64,000 nucleotides of DNA from assembly GCA_023313575.1 (NCBI GenBank), contig JAJTTP010000005.1, positions 2,728,001 through 2,792,000 of the forward strand. Direction: 5' to 3'. Below the pieces are notes generated by a model. It ran no database searches. It worked only from the letters and a program-made list of their open reading frames with translations, and was not told the origin of the DNA. The DNA comes from Eutypella sp. D-1. Lineage: Eukaryota > Ascomycota > Sordariomycetes > Xylariales > Diatrypaceae. Numbering within the stretch: position 1 is the stretch's first letter; every line of letters begins with the position of its first letter. A program made the position numbers and the translations under genes. Positions 47,101-57,278 of this stretch are shown here, one piece after another.

Positions 47101-49330
47101 CTTTTCGAACCCCAAAATTCAATCAAGCAGCAACAGCAGCAGCAGCAGCGGCAGCGGCAGCTCGCTAGCTAAGAGTGTGGTAAGTTAACCAAACAGCCCG
47201 CTTTCTGTTCAGTTGCGCACGGCTGGTGGATACGGCAGATACTTCTTAGCGATAGTAGCAAGGCACTTGGTTATGCATAAAAATATTGTTCGTATACTTC
47301 TGCTTTATGTGTATTATCTGATATATCCTCACAATGAGAGTCGTTGAGCCAGTAGAGAAAGAAACTCCAGGGATAATTGTAATAGGGACGGGAGCAATGA
47401 GCAAGAGGCCAAGAAAAATAAAACCAAAAATCGATGACTCGTGGCTAAGGTGTAAAAAGCTGTAATGTAACAATGAATGATGTTATACGGAATATGTGTT
47501 ATTGGGAACGGGAAAGCCTTTCTCGATGTTTCAAGTGTGTGTGAGAGCTGAAAGACTGCAAAGAAGGCCCTGAATCAGGTCCGAGGGTGTGTATATCTAT
47601 GGGATGGTACTAAACCTTCTTGACGCCGGGTAGGGTAGTTGCGCTATATAGAATGTTTCAAGACGATGCTCATTTGCTCATTTCAGCTCTTGGTTGCCTG
47701 TCTCTGTTCACCGGGCGGGCTTACCCCTAAGCCGTTAGGGTTAAAAGGGTCCCTAGGGGACTTGGGGACTAGGTAGGTTCGAAGAGGGTGGGTAGGGCTG
47801 GTAGACTACTACATACTTAGGTACGTAGGTGAGTTTAAGCGCCACCACTATAAAAAAGTCTTGGGTGAGAGAGAGCGGGAGGGGGAGGGGCTACTATAAC
47901 TTTCAATGAGGGTGGTAGGGCAGGGGCAGGGCAGGGCATGACAGGGCAGGGCAGGGTAGTGGCGCGAGGAGACGCCTGCGCAAACCCCATTCATGGGCAA
48001 ATGGGGGCTCCTACCCACCATGTCAACATGTAAATAAGTCGGCCTCTGTTGATTGCTATAGAGCTCTAATAGTTGGTGGATCATCTAAACGAGCGCGCTT
48101 AAAATTTGGAACTACTTCTGTATTATTCACATTCCCCAGACTGTCTAGGTATACTGATATTTTAAGTATGAACTGCGTTATAGTTATTAGATGGGCATCA
48201 TACACTGTCTATACATTAATATATCAAGCCTCCTACGCAGAGACTACGACAATAAACGTACACTAAGCGCAACGCCACCTTAGTACTGCTTAATGAAATC
48301 GGGCCCCTCTTTCGGTTTTCGTATATATACGAATGATTTCATTTTCGTCAACACCCAACAGTTAGAGTAGTATCTAACTAAGCCTTGAGATTCCCGTAAG
48401 CCACAACTAGTGTGGTAGTGCGCTACTGTATACACATACCGTGGTATGCTATAAATAGGACTGCTTAATAAATAGGCAGGTAATACAGAGAGAAGTACGG
48501 CATCCACCGGGACCGCATTCGTCATCAAGCAACCCATCGAGTACAAAGGTGGACAAACATGTAACTATGTAGCTACGTGGAATTCCAACATGTTAGGAAT
48601 GCTTCGCATACGAAATATATGGTACTCAGATACCGATGTGCCCAAGTAAATTGGTCGCACAGCTCAACTGTTCGTCTATGTCTACTAAGTGCCAACCTGC
48701 TAAGTGGGAGTTCTCTATTATAACTTCATCGGCACTGGCCACTACCTAAGCCACACAATATAAGACAATCACTCAGCTGTTGCACCGACTAGCCAGGAGA
48801 TTGCCGCAACTTGGCCTTATCCTTCTGCCGTAGTGAACCTCCCTTCAACCCCACGGTATCATCGAATCGTCAAATCGCACATACATAGTATCGTAGCAGA
48901 GGTCTAAGCGAATAAATCACAATATGTAATTACTTAGTCATGCACGTACAGAAATCCTATGTAGAAACCACAAGACATAAGTGATCTGCATAACTCTTAT
49001 GTAATTCTCTTGCTAATCTAAGCATCTTCCATGGTTCTGCCCGTCTCTTCCTAGCCCGCTTGTGGGCTGCGCATGCTCAAGTGTGTACCTAAACAATTGA
49101 GACAAAGGGGGGGTATCACAAGTAATCGTACGAGAAAAGGCAACGCATCTAAACGCCAACCAATTGTCGTCGTCTCCTCCCCACGATCCTACGCGTTTGT
49201 GTGATTCTATGTCGGATGGAGTACCAAGGTCTCCCGTGAGAATATGTACCCAAATCCGTGTTGCTCATAAGAGCTTAAGGCATGCTGAAAGCCGAGTGCT
49301 GTATGGTTAGTGATTTCTTGCGTCATTCTA
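47101..49330. other. Intergenic between Nif1-like and CCCH genes
   Basis: The left end is the promoter of the Nif1-like gene, with a CAG/CGG repeat at 47126-47160. A GGCAGGGCAG purine repeat lies at about 47921-47957. Frames at 47246-47473, 47848-48084 and 48280-48546 (minus) have no domain. The rest is AT-rich with no feature I can support. Confidence 0.55.
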
Positions 49331-50863
49331 TCAGAAGCTGATAAAATCCGACTGTCCGGAGAAGCGTGGATCTTCGTCCACATCCTTCCCGATGAACTCC
49401 TCTACTCCGTCCGAGTCAATGTCGTCGCTATCCGCCGCGAAATCATCGCTAGATACGTCGTCCATCTCTGGAGAGGACCGGTTGCCCGCCTTGCGAATGA
49501 AGCTTGCCCTTTCTATATGGGGCCGTTTGCAGCCCTTGACCTTACAGACACCTGTGTTGCTGAAATCAGGGCATTCAAATACATGGCGATCGGGGCACTG
49601 GGCTCCCTTATCGCAGTACCCACAAAACCCAAAAGCCCGGCAAACGGGATCGCTGGGAGAGTGCTCGACATGAATATAGGGGCAGGAGGGGTTGCTACAC
49701 TTTCCGTTGGCAAAATGCATGCAAAGGGGAACTCGCTCCTCAGTGACTTCGTGCGATAGGTCACAAGAGTCACCCTTTGCACAATCGCCTTTCAAGAGCC
49801 ATTTTCTGCAGATAGATACTTTGGAGACGTCGTGCATATACCGGCATGAGGGGCCCTTCGGGCAGCATCCTAGAAGTAAGTTAGTATATATGCTGGGGGT
49901 CTTACCACACCACCGGACAAAGGTAGTTGTCGAGAAAGGCGACTCCGGTTTTCATAGGTTTTATTTTTTCATAAGGAAGACAATACCGTTCCACGAGAAG
50001 GCCTTGCACTGTTCGTTGACCTTCTTGACTCCGCCAGCAAGCCTAGAGCGCATTAGCAACTGAGTTAGCTGAGGGCAAATTTACTTACTGCTGAGCCTTT
50101 ATAATGCCATGCCGCACTAGGTTTCCGTTTCTAGTCCGGTGAAATTTGACACCGCCGACGTAGGCAACCTTAGGCGTAGCGTTAGGGGGGTTCATGTCGC
50201 CTGTACATGATTAGTGATGTGGTTCTCTTTCCCATAAACGGAGGCGTGTTGGCATTACCAGGGAACTTGACAAGCTTGTTCCCATCCTTCAGGACATGGA
50301 AAGGAATCCCGTCAACGTTTAATTCGAATCTGGAAGTAGATCCGGATGCTGAGGGCGGGGCAGCCGCGTTGCTTGCATGTTGACGGGCGAAATTCGCAAG
50401 CTTGGCTTTCTCTTGGCTGTTCCTCTGGAGTTGTCTTTGACGGTGAGTCTGCTCAATCGCATGGGAGCGAGATTGAGCTTCCCTCTCATACACAGTACTG
50501 TTGATCAGTTGCATGTGGCGGTCGGTTTTGCTAACCCATGACGGGGTAGCCGAGGCAGGGGAGTCATTCTCATCGGGGGGGTGGGTTGAGGTAGATTGGC
50601 CATTGAGGACGAGGGTCTTGTTGCGATATCTGTTGCGCGGTGGTCCACGGTAGCCCGCTGAAGGGTAAGGCGCAGGCCGTTGGTATTGTGTTCTGGACGT
50701 TTGATGGAAGTCTGTACTCTACAGTGAGCTTCTTGTCGAACTGACCATAACGGTGAGGGGACTTACCTGAGTTAGGGCTTTGCTTTTGGGCCTTGTGGCG
50801 ATTAATTTTGCCAGCCAAACTGCCGATCTTGGCCATCAATTCTTGCTCTTCTGGGGTCGCCAT
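49331..50863 (-). CDS. Five-CCCH zinc-finger protein (ZC3H3/Red5-like)
   Basis: Predicted nuclear RNA-binding protein. Five exons on the minus strand (50863-50767, 50711-50259, 50200-50089, 50042-49987, 49869-49331), introns 55, 58, 46 and 117 bp, give 418 aa. Five CCCH fingers are visible from about residue 233 on: C-x7-C-x6-C-x3-H (CKAFSWNGCCPKGPSCRYMH, built across an intron), C-x8-C-x5-C-x3-H (CRKWLLKGDCAKGDSCDLSH), C-x7-C-x4-C-x3-H (CMHFANGKCSNPSCPYIH), C-x8-C-x5-C-x3-H (CRAFGFCGYC...H) and C-x8-C-x4-C-x3-H (CPDFSNTGVCKVKGCKRPH). Upstream are NKTLVLN and VAYVGGVKFHRT blocks; the former recalls ZC3H3 proteins. ZC3H3 and its S. pombe counterpart Red5 act in nuclear mRNA polyadenylation, export and RNA decay; CPSF30 also has five fingers but is shorter. 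The tail is acidic (DDVSSDDFAADSDD). Divergent from TFIIF-beta. Confidence 0.9.
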
Positions 50864-52254
50864 GACTTGATCGCGCGAACACTATACAAGTGGTTGAATC
50901 GATATTAATACCTGCTAGAGGGGGATTGTAGCAAAGCTGTTATTGAAGTCTTCGCTAGAATGACAGTGACGAATGATAGTGGTAATGGTTTGGGTGATGG
51001 GGAGAGACGGGGAAAATGGGGAGGGAGTGGCGGATCAGATGGGGACGTAATAAAATAGGTAGGATGTTTAGAGATTTTTTGGGAGAGAGGCGATGATGGA
51101 GGAAGGAATGACGAGAGATGAAAAGGCTTTTCTTAATTATCAATCAATCACCTTCGTATTGTGTAGGGAATAACAATAAGAACAAAGAAAGCAATACGAC
51201 GGATGAATGAATGGGTGATTGAAAATGGTTCGGCGGCTATTAGCGATTGGCGATGGGTAAATGGGGATTAGAGGGATTAGCACGTGCAACAGGCTCCCGT
51301 ATACTTTGAAGGAGGTCTGGATGGCAAAAAAAAAAAAGATAAAAAGCTCTCATTCCTACCTTGTTCTTCTTCCTTTCTTAATACTTTTGTTCTTTGCTGT
51401 TTTCCGGGCTTCCGTACGTATATTGGTATATTCGTATGTTAGCAAAACGAGGAATGTAAAATATGTGTGGGAGTGACAGGATGAGATGGGAAGGAAGGTT
51501 AAGAAAATCAGGGAATGCGATATATGTAATGCAATGAAAGAAGTACCTACGTACCTCAGCTAACAAACTTGAAAATGCCCAGGTTCAAGATCGTTCCTGC
51601 CTATCAGCCAGTGATGGACTGATTATCTGAGGTACCTACCTAATTACCAGGTACCTAGGTAGGTATCTAATCAGCAACTTGAAATTCCACAACCGGTCGC
51701 AGCTGTCAATAGGTAAGCTGGCAAGCAAGGCAAACTGGTAAGAACCTACATACCAGGTAGGTACCTACCTAGGTACAATATGGTAGTACTGCGTCATTCT
51801 ATTAGTTGCAGTCAAATACATTCCAAATTCTTAGTAGGTACATAGCTCGGTACTTAAGAATACCCAGACCATAAGTACCTACCTATATGTACCTAGGTAC
51901 CTAGGTGGTAGTTAGAGACGCGGTATCTGCCTGTCTGGTTACATACATACCTACCTAGGTAGGTATGTACATACCTCATACAATGTTCATACTTACCTAC
52001 ACTCCCGAGGTCAACTCAATCAAACAAACCCAAAAGAAAAGTCCAAGGGTACAGTAAGTAAGGTTCCTTCGCTTTCTTTGACGGCTCTACCATTGTGCCT
52101 TGCGCCTTGTCAACCTGCCATTGTCGCAAGCTACAACATCGGCATAGTGTAGACGGTTTGCGTTACCTTTCCCTACCAAAACAACTTCGATCATCTTTCT
52201 TCTGTCTCACCCGTTGCCCAGTGCACGATAGCCTGGTCTTAATGAGCTTTCAGC
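50864..52254. promoter_or_regulatory. Divergent upstream region of CCCH gene and TFIIF-beta
   Basis: 1.4 kb between two divergent start codons. Positions 51545-51975 are dense in ACCTAGGTA palindromes and GTAGGTACCTAC-like permutations. They form the strongest such island of the window and include perfect inverted units capable of hairpins. No gene is supported; small frames at 50955-51143 and 51261-51566 are discounted. Confidence 0.6.
51545..51975. repeat. ACCTAGGTA palindrome-rich island
   Basis: Repeated CCTAGG cores flanked by TA, in forms such as TACCTAGGTAGGTA and GTACCTACCTAGGTAC, separated by unique sequence. They are degenerate and not strictly tandem. The same motif recurs at 28374-28397, 28975-29225, 35500-35720 (related TACGTA/TACATA forms), 47790-47830 and 59340-59612. 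Confidence 0.75.
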
Positions 52255-53560
52255 ATGGCTAGTACATCACAGGTCAAGCCTGAGCCAGGCATCAAACCTG
52301 ACCCGGAAGATGCGAAGCCTTCGCCTGCTGCGTTATCCGACGATGACATCTACGAAGATGCCGGGGATCTAGAATTCTATACCGACAAAACTGTGGAAGG
52401 CACCAAAAACTTCGCTGGAAGTATCTACATGACCCATGTGCCCAAATACCTTTACGATGCTTGGGAACACCTGGACGATGACGCCGAGATCAGGATTGGT
52501 ACGATACGACAATGGCATGAGCCTGGCCCTAATGGTCAACCCCCGACGACGCGCCTTGCGATGCTTCTAGATCATCAGCGACCCGAGCATCAGAACGTCC
52601 CCAAGGAGTACAACTTGGATATCCGCGATATGGCCCTCAACAATACCTTCCTGTTTACCGAGCAGGATCTCCCCGGCTATAAGAACAGGACCCAGGGTGC
52701 GAATAATAACATCCCTCCTCATCTCCGCCGAAGACACGAACAGCAGGCGCGCGAGAAACTCCAGAAAGATAACGATACCAACGACAACACCAACAACGCC
52801 ACCACCAACAGCAATAACAACAACCACCGCGGCAAAAAGCGCTACCAACCGTATTACAGGAAAGCTATACCCAGTTAGTTTCCCCCCCCCCCTTATCAAC
52901 GTTTAACGTATCCCTTTGAGGAATGCTGACCGAAACAGAGAAAACCATTCTGGCGGGCAAGTTTGCGCACGAATTACAATGTCATCCTGTCATGAACGCC
53001 GAGACGCAGCATATCCTCACCACACGGGCGACCGATGCCATGAAGCCGAAGGCCACAACGAGGATGATGACCGGTGCTCGGGGAATGCCCACTGGTATCA
53101 TCCAGGCAGGCGGCTTCGGCCCCGACAAGTTCAGCAACATGGTGGTAAGTCTAGTTTGCTCAATGATCTCTGGAATCTAGTTCTAAGTTTGCGACAGCGT
53201 CCTCTCGGGGATACGAAGAAGGGACCGAAGAAGAAGGAGGAGAAGGCTGCGCGCTTGGGCCAGAGCGAATTACGCGACCGCATATTCCGGTGCTTTGACC
53301 AGTTCAATTACTGGTCCATGAAGGCTTTCAAGCAGACCTTGAACCAGCCCGAGGCGTGGCTGCGCGAGAACCTCGAAGGGCTCGCCGTCTTGCACAAGAC
53401 CGGACGCTTTGCCAACCACTGGGAGCTCAAGCCCGAGTACAAGAGGGCGAATCTGCAGAGCGTTGATGGTGCAGCGCCTGACCAAGGACCTGATGGCGAG
53501 GAGTCTGACTTCGACCCTGACGACGAGAATGTGGAGATGGAGGATGTGTTGCCCGCGTGA
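52255..53560 (+). CDS. TFG2: Transcription initiation factor IIF beta subunit (RAP30)
   Basis: General RNA polymerase II factor; with the alpha subunit it escorts polymerase II to the promoter and stabilises the preinitiation complex. Three exons (52255-52873, 52939-53144, 53198-53560), introns 65 and 53 bp, give 395 aa, similar to yeast Tfg2. The acidic N-terminus (DDDIYEDAGDLEFY) leads to the dimerisation domain (WEHLDDDAEIRIGTIRQW, VPKEYNLDIRDMALNNTFLF). A linker contains the Asn-rich run TNDNTNNATTNSNNNN. After the first intron comes a conserved block, KKTILAGKFAHELQCHPV. The C-terminal winged helix is RDRIFRCFDQFNYWSMKAFK with LNQPEAWLRENLEGLAVLHK and GRFANHWELKPEY. The tail is acidic. 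Intron 1 has C11 on the sense strand. The ATG at 52255 opens the conserved N-terminus directly. Confidence 0.96.
52882..52892 (+). repeat. Poly-C tract (C11) in TFG2 intron 1
   Basis: Eleven C on the sense strand, eight bases after the start of a 65-bp intron with donor GTTAGT. Confidence 0.9.
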
Positions 53561-54117
53561 AAGAGGTTCTTTTGATTAGGGTATCTCGGCAAGTCATGGT
53601 TGCAGACACCCCGAAGCATGAGATAGGAGTTCGGCGTATGGTGTCCCCTGAGAAGGATGTCTTTTTCCTCCTTTGCTTTTCAAATACACCCTGTAGGCTA
53701 AGTCTGATAGACGATACCCTCGGCGCTCGGCCGACTAGACTGAAAGGTAGAAAGCTCGCTTGACATCGACAGCTACGGATACAATTCCCAGAATAAGTAG
53801 CCAGCTAAGGGATATAAATAATAAAAAACGGCCTATCAGTGGCTTTCCCTCCAAGATAAAAACAAAACGTGCTCTTGCCAGTGTCCAAACCGTGGCTATG
53901 CAAGTGATGGCTCGCTCCCGGCGCCGCCTCCGGCTTCAAATCGGTCATAGGTATATCCCCATTAAGTGGGTCTCCAGACGGTTAAAGCGGAAATCCGCGG
54001 CGGGATGCAGGAACTCCTCCGTCTTGCATCATCATACCTAACTAGGTAGATTTACCATAACACGTGATGACGTTCTGGCGATACTGTGATACGAGATGTT
54101 ATTAAGCACGACTGATT
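53561..54117. other. Intergenic between TFG2 and HAD phosphatase
   Basis: Contains the 3' flank of TFG2 and the promoter of the phosphatase, with CACGTGATGAC near 54062. Small frames at 53557-54041 are not believed. Confidence 0.6.
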
Positions 54118-55284
54118 ATGAGCCAACTTCTTTTCGCCACATCCGTACTCCTAGCATCCCGAAGTAGTACCAGCAGTAGCAGCAGTAGTGCATACCCGCT
54201 TATCAACCGCGCCTATTCCGCGCCGCCGCCGAGAGCTCGTCCTCCCACCGCCAGGAACCTGCACGAGTCCGACTACCACCGACGCCCACGGTCGGGGCCG
54301 CTAACAGCGCCGACAACTATGAGCATATTCCTGGACTTTGACGGCACCATCACGGCGCAGGACACGATCGGCGAGCTCGCGAGCTTCGCCCTGCGCTTCC
54401 ACGAGGCCGAGGGGAAGGAAAAGCACGAGAAGCACGAGTCCGACCTCTCGCGCGAGTGGGACGAGGTGGTGCGGGCGTACGTGGAGGACTGCCGCGCGGG
54501 CGCCGCGGCGCACCACACGCCGCCGGAGCGCCGGACGTCGGCGGCCCAGGAGGTCGAATTCCTGCGCGCCCTTAAGACCGTCGAGGAGCGCTCGATGCTC
54601 CGCGTCCGCCACTGCGGCCTGTTCCGCGGCCTCGGCGACGATGACTTCCGCGCCGCTGGCCGCCGACTCGTCCGCGATAACGGAGACGGCGACGGAGACG
54701 GAAACGGAAACGTTAACGTTTACCTCAGGCCCGGGTTCCGCGATTTCGTGGACCGCGTTTCCGGAGGCTTCGGGGCGGGTGCGGGAGCAGAGAAGGCACC
54801 TGGCTGGCGCGTCTATGTCGTCTCGGTCAACTGGTCTGCCAAGTTCATCGAGGGTGCCATCGGCTATAGGCCCGAGAGGCCAGGAGGGGGGTCTGGAATC
54901 GAGGTCCTAGCCAACGACATCCGCGGTGAGGACGGGGCCATCGTCGGGCCGGGGATACTAGGTGGCGGGGATGGGGCTGGTCGGGTTCTCACCAACTCGC
55001 AGGACAAGCTGGAGGTCGTGGAGGCCGTTTTGCGACGCAACGAGGATCGGGGGCCCTCGGTCTACGTGGGCGACTCGAACACGGACCTCGAGTGCCTCCT
55101 CGCGGCGGACCGCGGCATCGTCATGGCGGACGGGCCGGACTCGGCGCTCCTGGAGACTCTGAGGAGGATAGGCAAGGAGGTGCCGCACGTCCGCGAGCGC
55201 AGCGCGGCGGCGGCCGGTATCGCGTGGGCCTCGGACTTCACAGAGATCTTAGACCACGTTGATTTTAGTGGAAAAGTGAGTTGA
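54118..55284 (+). CDS. HAD-superfamily phosphatase (PSPase-like, Cto1-type)
   Basis: Predicted Mg2+-dependent phosphomonoesterase. A single exon encodes 388 aa. Motif I is DFDGT with the nucleophilic Asp at about residue 73, motif II is probably the Ser of VVSVNWS, the motif III Lys is probably in NSQDKLE, and motif IV is GDSNTDLECL. This set and order match the fungal HAD proteins related to yeast Cto1 (YNL010W) and to phosphoserine-phosphatase-like enzymes. Substrate unknown. Two starts are possible: ATG 54118 adds 67 residues rich in Ser, Arg and Pro that could be a mitochondrial or disordered leader, whereas ATG 54319 (MSIFLDFDGT) begins directly at motif I, as usual for the family. A GACGGA repeat at about 54682-54720 encodes GDGDGDGNGN within the cap region. 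GC content is high. Confidence 0.85.
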   Translation: MSQLLFATSVLLASRSSTSSSSSSAYPLINRAYSAPPPRARPPTARNLHESDYHRRPRSGPLTAPTTMSIFLDFDGTITAQDTIGELASFALRFHEAEGKEKHEKHESDLSREWDEVVRAYVEDCRAGAAAHHTPPERRTSAAQEVEFLRALKTVEERSMLRVRHCGLFRGLGDDDFRAAGRRLVRDNGDGDGDGNGNVNVYLRPGFRDFVDRVSGGFGAGAGAEKAPGWRVYVVSVNWSAKFIEGAIGYRPERPGGGSGIEVLANDIRGEDGAIVGPGILGGGDGAGRVLTNSQDKLEVVEAVLRRNEDRGPSVYVGDSNTDLECLLAADRGIVMADGPDSALLETLRRIGKEVPHVRERSAAAAGIAWASDFTEILDHVDFSGKVS

Positions 55285-57278
55285 AAAGGCTGTCTTTTAT
55301 GGCACCCCGACTTCATCAACACGGTTTCTATAATGCATCATGAAGTGCTGCGGATGCAGCTACTATATGAGGTCAGCAAAGGTACACTACTACTCGAGTT
55401 GGTGGTGCCTGGACGTAGGTAAAGCAGCCATTAGCATTCCGAGCTTATGATTTACCGTTAAGCTACTCTCGCATCCTAGATAGTGGAATCGTCTTTATCC
55501 CCCTTATTTAGCAACCATGCCAGACGGCCTAGCTCAAGGGGGTGATGATCTATATCGTAGCTATGGCTAGTCTGCCAGGCTGCGACATGAGTTTATGAAA
55601 CATTTATCCTCCTGTACGTGCTCCTTTCTTTCTTCTCACGATTGCATCTACGATACGTACGTCACCGATTCCTATTCGCTGCCGACATTTTTATCGCGAC
55701 ATCGGAGCGCATGAATTAGCAGGAACTTCACTTTTACCAACTGACTCAACTTCCTTTTGTACGCCTATGTATAACCGGCAGGCATCAATGGATTTCGAAA
55801 CTCGCTCTACCCTAGCCTGTCCGCCGCTACCCTTAAGGTCCTTGATATTTGTCCACGCGAAATACAAGGCCATAGTTCAACGATAACACGATTAATTACG
55901 GGTTCAATCGAAATTGCAACCAGGTAGTAAGACTATGAAGTTGCAAAATATATAAGAATATCTATCCCTATCCGTCAATGCCATTTCGAATTAGTCCTTT
56001 TCCCCTGGCTCCCTGACCAGTCAGACCGAAACAACAACTACACGGCATATGCCTGCATGCGGACCCACTGGTGTATATGATGGACAGTTGGGTTTGGTGG
56101 TGATGGGGGCCTAGGTGTGATGAATTTGATAGTATTCGAGAGGAGCACGGGCGGCAACGAGCGCTCGGATTGCCGTGGTGGGTGGATAGCCGAGTGGTAG
56201 GAGCGATCTGAGCCGCTATTATAAGCACTGCCTTAATTCACGCTGACTGTAAATTGGAACTTAAAAGAAGAACAATGTCCTTTACTCACCCAAATCATAT
56301 GCCTATCTTCCATGCAACCCACAACCCGGCTGGCTGCATGAGGCAGTAACGTACATACATGAGGTCGACAAAAACGTGGTCGGGGCACAGCAGCTTCTAA
56401 CAGCACATTTACATCACATCGCATTACACGCCAGATGGCCCCCGTTGAGATCGGCAAAGGCATTGATTGAAGAGCGATTCATTGGCAACTGTGACACAGC
56501 CTAGCGGGTATGTATCTCTATGATGTATGTAGTATGCATGATGCTCTGAAAGCGAAGACGGGAAAATGCGAATGCGCATGCACATGCATCATTTAACGAT
56601 AAAGCAGCAAGCAACATCAATCAGGTCGCGAGTTCTGAGTGAGACTGGCTATAGCAGGCAAGCAAGCAAACAAGCAGGCAAAACAAATGAAGAGAGCTCT
56701 ATCACGGCCGTGGTCGTCGTCATTGCTCATCGCCATGCAACTTTCATCGTCCCTCCTCGCTCTCCAATTCAGGGGGAAGGGGGGACCGACTCGTTTCTCC
56801 TTTCCCGCCGAATCATCATTCTCATATTTCTCCCTCGTTTCGTGCTTTTTTGTTCATTTTCTCATATGCTTCCTTTTTTGCTTCTTTCATTCATCAATCC
56901 CTGATCCTCATTCCTCATGCCTTCCTCCTTTCCGTAGGCGTCATTTTCCGCCAACGGAACAATTCAAGAAAAATCAAATGAAACCAGTCCTTCCCACCCT
57001 CCCTGTCTTCCCACCTCTCAAAAACGCCTTCCTCGTGTTGTGCCGTGCCGTGCGTTGCCGTGGTGTCGTGTAAGTAAGTGGTGTGTATGTACGTTGCGTT
57101 GGTGGGGGAAGGGATCTTTATGAACATAATGTCGTGAAGCGTCGGGGAAGGAAAAAAAAAAAGGCAAGAATTATGGTGCAAATTGAAAAATAAGGGGGGG
57201 ATCAATAGTCAATTAGTATACAGCTGTTGAAAGGGGTGATGTGAGAGAAAGTTTTCGTTTGTTCCTTTCTTCACTGAA
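55285..57278. other. Intergenic between HAD phosphatase and membrane protein gene
   Basis: No supported gene. A segment near 56192-56210 reads like a tRNA A box (TAGCCGAGTGGTAGGAG), but no B box or acceptor pairing follows. Frames at 56233-57073 lack domains. Confidence 0.55.

Noticed and set aside
56185..56265. Second tRNA-like A box (TAGCCGAGTGGTAGGAG)
   Set aside because: Looks like a Ser/Leu tRNA D arm, but neither anticodon arm nor T arm can be built downstream.
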